A stretch of 64,000 nucleotides of DNA from Rhizobium sp. BK251. GTDB taxonomy: Bacteria > Pseudomonadota > Alphaproteobacteria > Rhizobiales > Rhizobiaceae. The stretch spans positions 434,001-498,000 of the forward strand of contig NZ_SLUQ01000001.1 in NCBI RefSeq assembly GCF_004345245.1, in the 5' to 3' direction. Below the pieces are notes generated by a model. That model was given only the letters and a program-made list of their open reading frames with translations, was not told the DNA's origin and made no database searches. Made by a program: the position numbers and the translations under genes. Below are positions 52,762-63,257 of this stretch, piece by piece; the stretch's first letter is position 1; each line of letters opens with the position of its first letter.

Positions 52762-54021
52762 ATGAAGCTGCTGGCTGTCCTTTTGGCAATAATCGGACTG
52801 ATATCCATGCCTGCTATGGCGAGTGCCGGCAGCGCCTACCTGGTGGTGGATGCGCGCACCGGCGCCGTCCTTGGCGCCGACAACGCCGATACGCTGAACC
52901 ATCCGGCGTCCCTCACCAAGATGATGACGCTCTATATGACCTTCGAGGCGCTTCATCGCGGCAAGCTGCGCTGGGATTCACAAGTTCCCTTTTCCAGGAC
53001 TGCAGCGGCCAAGCCTCCGACGAAGCTCGGCGTCAAGGCCGGACAGGCGGTCTCGGTGAAGGAAGCCGTGCTCGGGATGATCGTCCAGTCGGCAAATGAC
53101 GCAGCGGCGGCCATGGCCGAGAAGCTTGGTGGATCGGAAGAAGCATTCGCCGCGATGATGACCGCCAAAGCGCGTCGGCTCGGCATGAGACAGACCGTGT
53201 TCACCAATGCATCCGGTCTTCCGGATGCCCGCCAAGTCACCACGGCGCGCGACATGTCGATCCTCGGCATGGCTCTACTCAGAGACTATCCTGGCGAATA
53301 TAAGCTCTTCTCGGCCTCGAGCTTCGTTTTCCGGGGCCGGACGATCCGCGGCCACAACAATCTCATGTATCGCTACGAGGGAATGGACGGCATCAAGACC
53401 GGCTATACCAATGCCTCCGGCTTCAATCTGGTCAGTGCGGTGAGGCAGGGCAACCGGCGCCTCATTGGCGTCGTTATGGGCGGAAGGACTGCAAAGAGCC
53501 GTGATGCCCAGATGGCCGCGCTGATGGACCGCTATCTCGGCGGCGAAAGCGCAGGCACCCAGCTCGCGGCGCGCCCGAGCACGCAGAAGACCGTCGAGGT
53601 CGCCTCCGCCTCGCAGGCTAGCGACGCTCCTATCCCCTTTGCCACCCCACAGCGTGACAATGCCAATTCCGTCGCCGCCATCATCGCAATGAGCCCCGGC
53701 AATGCGATCCAGCCGGGTGACCGCCCGACAATGTTGATCGAGCCGCGTACGCCCCAACCGGCCGCGAATACCGGGTGGGCGGTACAGATATCGGCTGCCC
53801 CGACCGCCGAGGCGGCCATGGCGATCCTCGCTCAGGCGCAGGCCGAGGCTGGCAAGCCCCTGCGCAAGGCCTCGCCTTACACCGAGCCGGTCGGGGAGGG
53901 GCAGAACATGATCTACCGGGCCCGCTTCACCGGCTTCAAGAGCCGGGAGGCTGCCGTCTCCGCCTGCGACGCGCTGAGGAAGCGCTCCTACGACTGCGTG
54001 TTGCTGCCGGGGCAGGGTTAA
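52762..54021 (+). CDS. D-alanyl-D-alanine carboxypeptidase (PBP5/6 type) with C-terminal SPOR domain
   Basis: 419 residues. The signal peptide is about 1-21. The S11 active site is S50-x-x-K (HPASLTKMM), SxN in QSANDAAAAM near 112, and KTG in GIKTGYTN near 212. It trims the terminal D-Ala of peptidoglycan stem peptides in the periplasm. A Pro/Ala/Thr-rich linker precedes a SPOR domain (about 335-419; WAVQISAAPTAEAAMAIL), which binds denuded septal glycans and would place the enzyme at the divisome. Alone, upstream of tldD on the other strand. Confidence 0.93.
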   Translation: MKLLAVLLAIIGLISMPAMASAGSAYLVVDARTGAVLGADNADTLNHPASLTKMMTLYMTFEALHRGKLRWDSQVPFSRTAAAKPPTKLGVKAGQAVSVKEAVLGMIVQSANDAAAAMAEKLGGSEEAFAAMMTAKARRLGMRQTVFTNASGLPDARQVTTARDMSILGMALLRDYPGEYKLFSASSFVFRGRTIRGHNNLMYRYEGMDGIKTGYTNASGFNLVSAVRQGNRRLIGVVMGGRTAKSRDAQMAALMDRYLGGESAGTQLAARPSTQKTVEVASASQASDAPIPFATPQRDNANSVAAIIAMSPGNAIQPGDRPTMLIEPRTPQPAANTGWAVQISAAPTAEAAMAILAQAQAEAGKPLRKASPYTEPVGEGQNMIYRARFTGFKSREAAVSACDALRKRSYDCVLLPGQG

Positions 54022-54032
54022 CCTGACACTTT

Positions 54033-54098
54033 TGAATCAAAACATGAGCTTCAGATGAATCGGAATCTGAAGTTCATGAATAATATGTTTTGATTTCA
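54033..54098. terminator. Long inverted repeat between the carboxypeptidase gene and tldD
   Basis: CATGAGCTTCAGAT (54043-54056) pairs with ATCTGAAGTTCATG (54065-54078), 14 base pairs including one G-U, around GAATCGGA. Flanking TGAATCAAAA can extend with TTTTGATTTCA. The hairpin lies between convergent ends and could terminate both transcripts. Confidence 0.55.
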
Positions 54099-54177
54099 AT
54101 GCCTTGCGTCATCGCCCGAAAGTCGGCGCAGAGCCAAGCAGGCTCCGCGGCCGATATGAGGGGTTCGCCTTCCGGCG

Positions 54178-55593
54178 TCAGGTCTGCGTACCGCCGACCG
54201 TTACCTGATCCATCCTGAGATGAGGCTGGCCGACGCCGACCGGCACCCATTGCCCACCTTTTCCGCAATTGCCGATGCCGGTGTCGAGCTTCATGTCGTT
54301 GCCGATCATCGAAACGCGTTTCATCGCATCCGGCCCGTTGCCGATAAGCATCGCGCCCTTGACCGGTGCGCCGATCTTGCCGTTCTCGATCAGGTAGGCT
54401 TCCGTGCATCCGAAGACGAACTTGCCGGAGGTGATGTCGACCTGACCGCCGCCGAAGGAGACCGCATAGATGCCCTTCTTCACCGAGGCAATGATCTCTT
54501 CCGGCGTCTTGTCGCCGCCGAGCATGTAGGTGTTGGTCATGCGCGGCATCGGCACATGGGCATAGCCCTGGCGACGGCCGTTGCCGGTGGGCTTCATGCC
54601 CATCAGCCGTGCGTTCTGCCGGTCCTGCATGTAGCCGACGAGCTTGCCGTTCTCGATGAGGACGTTGTAGCCGGAGGGTGTGCCCTCGTCGTCGATGGTG
54701 ATCGAGCCGCGGCGGTTGTCGATGGTGCCGTCGTCCACGACGGTGACGCCGGGGGAGGCGACCATCTGGCCGAGGAGCCCCGCGAAGGCGGAGGTCTTCT
54801 TGCGGTTGAAGTCGCCTTCGAGGCCGTGGCCGACGGCTTCGTGCAGCATCACTCCGGGCCAGCCCGAACCGAGCACGACATCCATCGTGCCCGCCGGCGT
54901 GTCGATGGCTTCCAGATTGACGAGTGCCTGGCGCAACGCCTCGTCGGCGCCGTTCTGCCAGCTTCCCTCCGTGAGGAAGTCGCCGAAGCCGATGCGCCCG
55001 CCGGTGCCGAAGGAACCGGACTCCTGCCGGTCGCCGTCACCGACGACGACCGAGATGTTGAGCCGGGTCATCGGACGGATGTCTCGCACGCGGTGGCCAT
55101 CGGCCCTGAGGATTTCGACGACCTGCCAGCTGGCGGCAACCGAGGCCGTGACCTGGCGCACCTTGGCATCCTTGCCACGCAGATAGGCGTCGACGTCCGT
55201 CAGCAATTTGACCTTCTCCTCGAAGGTAGGCGAGCCGATCGGATTCTCGTCGGAATAGAATTTCTTGTTGGTCCGCTGCGGCGCGGCGGCATAGCTGCCG
55301 GAGTAGCCCTTGGTGACCGCACCGACCGCATCGGAGGCGCGCTTCAAGGCAGCCACGGAAAGGTCGCCCGCATGGGCATAGCCGACTGCTTCGCCGGCTA
55401 CGGCGCGAAGCCCGAAGCCCTGCTCGGTGTTGAAGCTGCCGCCCTTCAGCCGTCCGTTGTCGAAGCTCAGTGATTCCGCCTGCGCGTGCTCCATGTAGAG
55501 CTCGCCGTCATCGGCCCCGGAAAGCGCCTCGGCAACGAGGCGCTGCATCGTGGCTTCATCGGCATCGAAAAGCGTCAGGAGATCGGTGTTCAT
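54178..55593 (-). CDS. tldD: Metalloprotease TldD
   Basis: 471 residues from ATG 55593. TldD with TldE (PmbA) forms a peptidase that matures microcins and trims peptides such as antitoxins. The zinc site is HEAVGHGLEGD near residues 249-259 (HExxxH). FGLRAVAGEAVGYAHAGDLS near the N-terminus and MGMKPTGNGRRQGYAHVPMP are conserved. The tldE partner is not in the window. 213 bp without a gene separate it from the IalB gene. Confidence 0.94.
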   Translation of the reverse strand: MNTDLLTLFDADEATMQRLVAEALSGADDGELYMEHAQAESLSFDNGRLKGGSFNTEQGFGLRAVAGEAVGYAHAGDLSVAALKRASDAVGAVTKGYSGSYAAAPQRTNKKFYSDENPIGSPTFEEKVKLLTDVDAYLRGKDAKVRQVTASVAASWQVVEILRADGHRVRDIRPMTRLNISVVVGDGDRQESGSFGTGGRIGFGDFLTEGSWQNGADEALRQALVNLEAIDTPAGTMDVVLGSGWPGVMLHEAVGHGLEGDFNRKKTSAFAGLLGQMVASPGVTVVDDGTIDNRRGSITIDDEGTPSGYNVLIENGKLVGYMQDRQNARLMGMKPTGNGRRQGYAHVPMPRMTNTYMLGGDKTPEEIIASVKKGIYAVSFGGGQVDITSGKFVFGCTEAYLIENGKIGAPVKGAMLIGNGPDAMKRVSMIGNDMKLDTGIGNCGKGGQWVPVGVGQPHLRMDQVTVGGTQT

Positions 55594-55806
55594 TGGTTTG
55601 GGCTCCGGTGGGCGCATCATGAGCCGTCGGTACCTTCGCCTTGCCCTGTTTTTCATCCGGCCGTCGCCCTGCCTCGTTGAAGAGAGGGCGAGACAGGCCG
55701 CCAGGCCAGTGAATGGCCGGGCTCAGGGGCAGGCGCTTGCGCCGAAGCAAAATGCCTGAAAGCGCATGTAGGTCTCTTGCCGCACGGGAGCAAGCCCCAC
55801 GCGGCA

Positions 55807-56406
55807 TTACGGCAGTGCGTCGTACCCGTCCGCGAAGCCCTTGAGGTCGACCGGGATGCCGATGCCTTCCTCCGGCGTCTGGAAGACGATGAAGGTCGCC
55901 TGCGCGCCGCTGCGGAGCGTCTTCAGGAGCTCGTCCTCGAGCACCACCTCGGCGTAGCAGCCGTCCGAGAAGCAGCGCACGAAGTAGGCACGGCCGATAT
56001 CCTTGCCGTCGACATTGAGGCCGAGGCCGTTCGGCAGGAGAACGCCGAGCGGCGCGAGCACGCGCAGGATCTTCGACTTACGGTCGGCCGTCTTGAGGAC
56101 CACGACCGAAAGCCCGACCTCCGGCCGATCCTCGGCGATGACGTTCTGCATCAGGGCGCATTGTTCCGCCGAGGCGCCGGCCGGCTTGTCGCAGACGACC
56201 GACCATGCGCCGTGGCTGGAACGAACAGTTCCGGGCGCCTGCTGCGGCTGGGTGGGGCGGGCCTGCTGTGTCTGCGCTGGGGCTGGCGCGGGAGCCGGTG
56301 TCGGTGCGGGCGCAGGCGCTGGCTGCTGGGAGAATACCGGCGACGCCGCGGCCGCTACCAGGCTGGCAGCAAGCAAACTGGAGCGCGCAAGGGAACGAAA
56401 ACCCAT
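55807..56406 (-). CDS. Invasion-associated locus B (IalB) family exported protein
   Basis: 199 residues from ATG 56406 (AGAGG upstream). The signal peptide is about 1-26 (LAASLVAAAASPVFS). A Pro/Ala/Gln linker (about 27-58, PAPAPTPAPAPAP) precedes the IalB domain with HGAWSVVCDKPAG, CALMQNVIAED, and FVRCFSDGCYAEVVLEDELL with paired cysteines. IalB was described in Bartonella erythrocyte invasion; in free-living alphaproteobacteria the family has no firm role. Divergent from ctaC. Confidence 0.85.
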   Translation of the reverse strand: MGFRSLARSSLLAASLVAAAASPVFSQQPAPAPAPTPAPAPAPAQTQQARPTQPQQAPGTVRSSHGAWSVVCDKPAGASAEQCALMQNVIAEDRPEVGLSVVVLKTADRKSKILRVLAPLGVLLPNGLGLNVDGKDIGRAYFVRCFSDGCYAEVVLEDELLKTLRSGAQATFIVFQTPEEGIGIPVDLKGFADGYDALP

Positions 56407-56744
56407 GGAAACCTCTAGAATTCGAATCAGTGCCGCTATTTTTGATGCCCGCGCGCGAAAATGAAAAGCCCTGAGGCTAATTCCAATTGAGTGCGGCAGA
56501 AATAGGACCTTCCACCGGCCATTGCAGGGCGGGTGTTCGTCGACGCACGAGGCAATTTTCGTATGATGATGAAAAACTTGATATGTTTGCTGCGGGCGAG
56601 GTGCATGTATTTGTGCAAAAATGCCGCATAGACAATTGCTTTGGCCTGTTGCGATGGACACCGATCTGTGGTTTGAAGCGCTGGGAATAGTCGGGATTCT
56701 GCGCTTTGATATGATGCATGTCCGGCGCTTGAGGGAGATTAATA
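56407..56744. other. Divergent intergenic region ialB - ctaC
   Basis: 338 bp of moderately AT-rich DNA with no supported ORF. It must carry the ctaC promoter; GGGAGA at 56733-56738 is the ribosome site of the GTG start. I see no palindrome or known operator I could name. Confidence 0.4.
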
Positions 56745-57638
56745 GTGTTTAAGAAGGCTTTTGCAGCTCTGGCCGCGCTGGTCTGTCTGCTTTCTGCTTC
56801 CGGCAGCTTGGCTGATCAGCCGATGCCGTGGCAGGCGACGTTGCAGCCGGCGGCCACGCCGATCATGCGTGAAATCCGTTGGTTCGAGCAGTATACGCTC
56901 TGGTTCATCGTTCCGATCACGCTGCTCGTTCTCGTCCTTCTGCTTGTCGTCTGTTACCGTTTCCGCGCCAGCGCAAACCCTGTGCCCTCGAAGACGAGCC
57001 ACAACACGGTGATCGAGGTCATGTGGACGGTCGGCCCGGTTCTCGTGCTTCTCTTTCTCGCTGTGCCCTCCTTTAATCTCCTCACCGCACAGCTCACCCT
57101 TCCCGAAAATCCTGATGTGACCATCAAGGCCACCGCCACCCAGTGGCAGTGGAACTATGAGTATGAAGGCACCGGCGATAGCCCGCTCGCCTTCGATTCC
57201 TACCTGCTGAAGGATGCCGACCGTGCTGCCGCCGGCAAGGAGGACCGTTCGGTCTATCCGCGCCTGCTTGCGGTCGACAACGAGCTCGTCCTGCCTGTGA
57301 ACAAGACGGTGCGCGTGCTCGTGACTTCCGCTCCGACGGATGTCATCCATGCCTTCGCCATGCCGTCCTTCGGCGTGAAGATCGACGCCGTGCCGGGACG
57401 CCTCAACGAGACCTGGTTCCGTGCCGAGCGCGAGGGCCTTTTCTATGGCCAGTGTTCCGAGCTCTGCGGCAAGGATCACGCGTTCATGCCGATTGCCATC
57501 CGTGTGGTTTCCGAGGATAAGTATAAGCAGTGGCTGACAAGCGCCGCTTCCGATCTGCCCGGCGCCTACAAGGCTCTCATCGCCGCTGCCGATGGTCCGG
57601 CAAAGACCGTCGACGTCGCTGACAACGTCGCAAAGTAA
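56745..57638 (+). CDS. ctaC: Cytochrome c oxidase subunit II (aa3 type)
   Basis: 297 residues from GTG 56745. The signal peptide covers about 1-24, TM segments about 40-66 and 82-104. The periplasmic cupredoxin domain carries the CuA site: an early His in VIHAFAMPSFGV, then GQCSELCGKDHAFMP (Cys-x3-Cys-x3-His) with a following Met. It accepts electrons from cytochrome c. First gene of the ctaCDB-coxF-ctaGE cluster; ctaD follows after 18 bp. Confidence 0.97.
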   Translation: MFKKAFAALAALVCLLSASGSLADQPMPWQATLQPAATPIMREIRWFEQYTLWFIVPITLLVLVLLLVVCYRFRASANPVPSKTSHNTVIEVMWTVGPVLVLLFLAVPSFNLLTAQLTLPENPDVTIKATATQWQWNYEYEGTGDSPLAFDSYLLKDADRAAAGKEDRSVYPRLLAVDNELVLPVNKTVRVLVTSAPTDVIHAFAMPSFGVKIDAVPGRLNETWFRAEREGLFYGQCSELCGKDHAFMPIAIRVVSEDKYKQWLTSAASDLPGAYKALIAAADGPAKTVDVADNVAK

Positions 57639-57644
57639 GATTAG

Positions 57645-59354
<1,710 letters not shown>

Positions 59355-59417
59355 GATGCATTGCAGTTCGGGCGCCGCACATCGATGCGGCGCCCGGCAA
59401 TAAGACAGGACAGGTTA

Positions 59418-60374
59418 ATGACGGTCATAGGCAATCACGAAGCACTTCCGGACGAGGGCGAGATGCGCCTTTCGGAAGCGAGCGCGCGTGATTATTTCGA
59501 GCTCCTGAAGCCGCGCGTGATGTCGCTGGTCGTCTTCACCGCCTTCGCGGGGCTCGTACTCGCTCCCGGCCACATCAATCCGGTGCTCGGCTTCATAGCC
59601 ATCCTCTGCATCGCGATCGGTGCGGGCGCCTCCGGCGCGCTGAACATGTGGTACGATGCCGATATCGATGCCGTCATGACCCGCACGGCGCGCCGTCCCA
59701 TTCCAGCCGGGCGCATCCTGGCGAAGGAAGCGCTGGCCTTTGGTCTCGTGCTCTCCTGCTTTTCCGTCGTCATCCTCGGCCTTGCAATCAGCTGGTTCAC
59801 CGCCTTCCTGCTGGCCTTCACGATCTTCTTCTACGTCGTCATCTACACGATGTGGCTGAAGCGTTCGACGCCGCAGAACATCGTGATCGGCGGTGCGGCG
59901 GGCGCCTTCCCGCCGATGATCGGCTGGGCCTGCGTGACGGGAACGGTCACGATCGAGAGCATCGTGCTCTTCCTCATCATTTTCCTGTGGACGCCCGCGC
60001 ATTTCTGGGCCCTCGCGCTCTTCAAGATGAAGGACTACGAAGCCGTCGGCGTGCCGATGCTGCCGAATGTCTCCGGCGAGCGCACCACCAAGAACCAGAT
60101 CGTGCTCTATGCCGTGCTGACGGCAGTGGTCGCCGTCGTTCCGGCCATCCTCGGCTTTGCGAGCGTCGGCTACGGGATTCTTGCGGCGCTGCTCGGAGCG
60201 GTCTTCATATACTGTTCCATCGCCGTCCGGCGGATGCCGGATGGCGATCCGAAGATGGTTCCGGCAAAGAAGCTGTTTGCATTTTCGATTTTCTATCTCT
60301 TTGCCGTCTTCTCGGCGCTGATGCTGGATCGCCTGGCATACTTGCTGATGACTGGCACGGGAGGCCTGTTCTGA
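59418..60374 (+). CDS. ctaB: Heme o synthase (protoheme IX farnesyltransferase)
   Basis: 318 residues from ATG 59418. A UbiA-superfamily membrane enzyme that adds a farnesyl group to heme b, making heme o for the oxidase. Motifs: [20 protein letters not shown] (first Asp cluster), [20 protein letters not shown] (second). About nine hydrophobic segments. Its stop overlaps the coxF start by one base. Confidence 0.96.
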   Translation: MTVIGNHEALPDEGEMRLSEASARDYFELLKPRVMSLVVFTAFAGLVLAPGHINPVLGFIAILCIAIGAGASGALNMWYDADIDAVMTRTARRPIPAGRILAKEALAFGLVLSCFSVVILGLAISWFTAFLLAFTIFFYVVIYTMWLKRSTPQNIVIGGAAGAFPPMIGWACVTGTVTIESIVLFLIIFLWTPAHFWALALFKMKDYEAVGVPMLPNVSGERTTKNQIVLYAVLTAVVAVVPAILGFASVGYGILAALLGAVFIYCSIAVRRMPDGDPKMVPAKKLFAFSIFYLFAVFSALMLDRLAYLLMTGTGGLF

Positions 60375-60511
60375 TGGATCTTGTCACCCTTACCGAAAAG
60401 CAGAAGAAGTCCCGCCGCGGCCGCAATATCGCCCTCGGCCTGGTTCTCGCCGCCCTGGTCGCCCTGTTCTACGCGATCACGATCATCAAGCTCGGCGTCG
60501 GGCACGGGTGA
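60374..60511 (+). CDS. coxF: Small membrane protein of the oxidase cluster (CoxF type)
   Basis: 45 residues, too short for most gene finders: [20 protein letters not shown] followed by a single membrane helix ([18 protein letters not shown]) and LGVGHG. Its ATG overlaps the ctaB stop and its stop is 5 bp before the ctaG ATG at 60517. Position and size match CoxF of rhizobial cox clusters; a role in assembly is assumed. Function is not established. Confidence 0.82.
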   Translation: MDLVTLTEKQKKSRRGRNIALGLVLAALVALFYAITIIKLGVGHG

Positions 60512-60516
60512 TCGAG

Positions 60517-61125
60517 ATGACCGAGATGGGGGAGGCATCGAAGAGGACGGGAAGGAACAACGGCGCGGTTGTCGCCATGTGCCTGAGTTTCGTTTTCGGC
60601 ATGGGCGCGATGAGCTATGCGGCCGTCCCGCTCTATCGCATGTTCTGCCAGCTGACCGGCTACAACGGCACGACGCAGCGCGTCGACCAGGTATCCTCGG
60701 TCGTGCTCGATCGCACGATGCGCGTAACCTTCGACGCCAATGTCGCATCAGGCCTGCAATGGGAATTCAAGCCGGTCGAGCGCGAGGTCAATCCGCGCAT
60801 CGGCGAAACCATCCAGGTCAATTTCGTTGCCGAGAACCGCTCGAACGAAGTCCAGCGCGGCCAGGCCATCTTCAACGTGACGCCGGGCGAGGCGGGAGCC
60901 TATTTCAACAAGGTCCAGTGCTTCTGCTTCAACGAAACCGACCTGAAGCCGGGCGAGAAACTTGAAATGCCGGTCGTCTTCTACATCGATCCGGATATAG
61001 TCAAGGCCGTGGAATCAAAGGATATCCATACGGTCACGCTGTCATATACGTTCTATCCGAAAGAGGGACCGAAGCCGGTGGCTTCGAAAGCGGACGGAAC
61101 GGCAGAAATTGAAAAGAAACTTTGA
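60517..61125 (+). CDS. ctaG: Cytochrome c oxidase assembly protein CtaG (Cox11 type)
   Basis: 202 residues from ATG 60517. A single N-terminal TM ([20 protein letters not shown]) anchors a periplasmic beta domain. The copper-binding CFCF motif is KVQCFCFNE, with the conserved [10 protein letters not shown] after it. It delivers copper to the CuB site of subunit I. GTG 60508 (overlapping the coxF stop) and ATG 60526 are possible alternative starts. Confidence 0.95.
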   Translation: MTEMGEASKRTGRNNGAVVAMCLSFVFGMGAMSYAAVPLYRMFCQLTGYNGTTQRVDQVSSVVLDRTMRVTFDANVASGLQWEFKPVEREVNPRIGETIQVNFVAENRSNEVQRGQAIFNVTPGEAGAYFNKVQCFCFNETDLKPGEKLEMPVVFYIDPDIVKAVESKDIHTVTLSYTFYPKEGPKPVASKADGTAEIEKKL

Positions 61126-61183
61126 TTGAGGATCGTTTCCGGCCGCGCCGGAGACGGAGAAGGAAGACACCGGGGATTTCCAT

Positions 61184-62062
61184 ATGGCCGATGCTCATCA
61201 GAAAAATCACGACTACCACATCATCGACCCCAGCCCGTGGCCGCTGCTCGCTTCCATCGGCGCGTTCATCATCACGTTCGGTGGCGTCGGCTTCATGCGC
61301 TACATCAACGGCGGATCGCTGCATCTGCTGGGCATAGAGTGGGCGCATCCCTGGCTGTTCTTCATCGGTCTCGCCCTGATCCTCTACGTCATGTACGGCT
61401 GGTGGTCGGACACGGTGAAGGAGGCCCACGAGGGCGCCCACACGCCGGTCGTCTCCCTTCACCTGCGCTACGGCATGATCATGTTCATCGCCTCCGAGGT
61501 GATGTTCTTCGTGGCGTGGTTCTGGGCCTATTTCGACGCGAGCCTTTATCCGCACGAAGCCATCCAGGCATCGCGAGTTGCCTTCACCGGTGGCCAATGG
61601 CCGCCGAAGGGCATCGAGGTGCTCGATCCGTGGCACCTGCCGATCTACAACACCGTGATCCTGCTGCTTTCCGGCACGACGGTTACCTGGGCCCACCATG
61701 CCCTGCTGCACAATGATCGCAAGGGGCTGATCCAGGGTCTGGTTCTGACAGTGCTGCTCGGCATCCTGTTTTCCAGCGTACAGGCCTACGAATATGCCCA
61801 CGCCCCGTTCGAGTTCAGGAATTCGATCTACGGCGCCACCTTCTTCATGGCGACCGGCTTCCACGGTTTCCACGTGCTGATCGGAACGATCTTCCTGCTG
61901 GTCTGCCTCCTGCGCGCCATCGCCGGTGATTTCACGCCGAAGCAGCATTTCGGCTTCGAGGCCGCCGCCTGGTACTGGCATTTCGTCGACGTCGTCTGGC
62001 TGTTCCTCTTCTTCTCCATCTACGTGTGGGGCGGCTGGGGAGCGCCGATCGCCGCGGGCTGA
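61184..62062 (+). CDS. ctaE: Cytochrome c oxidase subunit III (aa3 type)
   Basis: 292 residues, seven hydrophobic segments. Typical blocks are ITFGGVGFMRYINGG, EGAHTPVVSLHLRYGMIMFI, EVMFFVAWFWAYFDASLYP and the closing FEAAAWYWHFVDVVWLFLFF. The essential Glu of subunit III lies in EVMFF. It stabilises the proton-pumping core. Last gene of the cluster before a strong terminator; spacing from ctaG is 58 bp. Confidence 0.97.
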   Translation: MADAHQKNHDYHIIDPSPWPLLASIGAFIITFGGVGFMRYINGGSLHLLGIEWAHPWLFFIGLALILYVMYGWWSDTVKEAHEGAHTPVVSLHLRYGMIMFIASEVMFFVAWFWAYFDASLYPHEAIQASRVAFTGGQWPPKGIEVLDPWHLPIYNTVILLLSGTTVTWAHHALLHNDRKGLIQGLVLTVLLGILFSSVQAYEYAHAPFEFRNSIYGATFFMATGFHGFHVLIGTIFLLVCLLRAIAGDFTPKQHFGFEAAAWYWHFVDVVWLFLFFSIYVWGGWGAPIAAG

Positions 62063-62081
62063 GTTTGCCTGGGATCGAATA

Positions 62082-62110
62082 AAAAACGGGCGCCGACGGC
62101 GCCCGTTTTT
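62082..62110. terminator. Strong bidirectional terminator after ctaE
   Basis: AAAAACGGGCGCC / GGCGCCCGTTTTT with a GAC loop, a 13-bp perfect palindromic stem with A/T tails on both strands. It lies between convergent ctaE and the CPT-type gene. Confidence 0.93.
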
Positions 62111-62751
62111 CATCGTAGGTTCAATATCCGTTCGAAGGCTGTGGGTCTGGAGATCTCGCCGTCGAGCTTACGGCGGATAGCTTCAACGCATTCGGAGGGT
62201 GTCAAGATCGAGGTGTCCACCTCGAGGTCATAGATACCCGGCTTATGTACTTCTTCCTGCCAGCGTCTCACGGCCTCGGGCACCGGCGTCTCTGGGCTCG
62301 CCTTGACATAGAGTTCCTCGCGCCCCGGCTCGGCATTCTCCCGCCGCGCCATAATGACATCGAGTGGACAGCGCACGCCAACGAAGAGCACGGGAAGGCC
62401 TTCCAACCGTCGGGCACAATCGGCGAGGATGCCGTAGGGCTGGGAGTAGTTGTCATGGTGGCCAAGGTCGGCAACGACGTTGAGGCCGAGGCCCGCATGG
62501 ATCGCGATCGATTCGTAGAGCGCGGCATAGAGAAAGAGCACCAACTCTTCGAGATCCGGCCGTTCACCGCCAGGACGCAGGCCGATGCCTGGCAGATACT
62601 GCGCGGGCAGCATGGCGTTGTAGCTGTCCACACCAAGATTTATCCACGGGCCTTCAAGCTGCTGCTGGATCGCCCTCGCGACCGTTGTCTTGCCGCTGCG
62701 CGGCGCACCGTTCAGGATCACGATCTGTCCGGCATTGTCATTATTCATCAT
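62110..62751 (-). CDS. CPT (chloramphenicol phosphotransferase-like) family P-loop kinase
   Basis: 213 residues. Walker A is ILNGAPRSGKTTVARAI, followed by the family's LEGPWINLGVDSYN and VVADLGHHDNYSQP. The CPT family modifies chloramphenicol by 3'-O-phosphorylation in Streptomyces; most homologues have no known substrate and this one need not be a resistance gene. It is on the opposite strand to its neighbours, inside the ctaE - DUF983 - surf1 order, and shares ctaE's terminator. Confidence 0.8.
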   Translation of the reverse strand: MMNNDNAGQIVILNGAPRSGKTTVARAIQQQLEGPWINLGVDSYNAMLPAQYLPGIGLRPGGERPDLEELVLFLYAALYESIAIHAGLGLNVVADLGHHDNYSQPYGILADCARRLEGLPVLFVGVRCPLDVIMARRENAEPGREELYVKASPETPVPEAVRRWQEEVHKPGIYDLEVDTSILTPSECVEAIRRKLDGEISRPTAFERILNLR

Positions 62752-62876
62752 GTTTCTTTTTCTGTTTGGCGCGAATCGCCGAGACGAAATCGCGCAGGTA
62801 TTTCCTTTCGCCCTGCGGATACTTTATGGGAGAGTTAGGGCGGCCCTGCGTGAAATCGCCTCCATCGGGATTTTGC

Positions 62877-63257
62877 ATGAGAAATGACACAGCTGTTTTT
62901 CCACCCGTCGATCCGGTGAAGACCGGATTGAAAGGCTGCTGCCCGCGTTGTGGGGTCGGTCAGCTCTTCAGCGGCGTGCTGTCGGTGAAGCCCTCCTGCG
63001 CAAGCTGCGGTCTTGATTATTCCTTTGCCGACGCAGGCGACGGGCCGGCGGTCTTTGTCATTCTCATCGTCGGTTTCATCGTCATCGGGCTCGTGCTTTG
63101 GCTGCAGGCAAGCTATGGGCCGCCGATCTGGGTGCATCTCCTGCTGTTCGCGCCGCTGACGATCGTGCTCTCGTTACTGTCCCTCCGCTGGTGCAAGGGC
63201 ATCTTCATCGCACTCCAGTATCGCCACAATGCCAGCGAAGGACGCCTCAGTGACTGA
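62877..63257 (+). CDS. DUF983 family small membrane protein with zinc-ribbon-like cysteines
   Basis: 126 residues from ATG 62877 with GGGA upstream. Two Cys pairs, CCPRCG and CASCG, form a zinc-ribbon-like head. Two hydrophobic segments follow (FVILIVGFIVIGLVLWL and LLLFAPLTIVLSLLSL). DUF983 genes sit next to cytochrome oxidase genes in many alphaproteobacteria, so a role in oxidase assembly is assumed. Upstream in-frame ATG 62826 is less likely. Its stop overlaps the surf1 GTG start region by 8 bases. Confidence 0.85.
   Translation: MRNDTAVFPPVDPVKTGLKGCCPRCGVGQLFSGVLSVKPSCASCGLDYSFADAGDGPAVFVILIVGFIVIGLVLWLQASYGPPIWVHLLLFAPLTIVLSLLSLRWCKGIFIALQYRHNASEGRLSD

Noticed and set aside
54220..55473. 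417-codon open frame antisense to tldD
   Set aside because: Shadow of tldD; no start signal or family resemblance.
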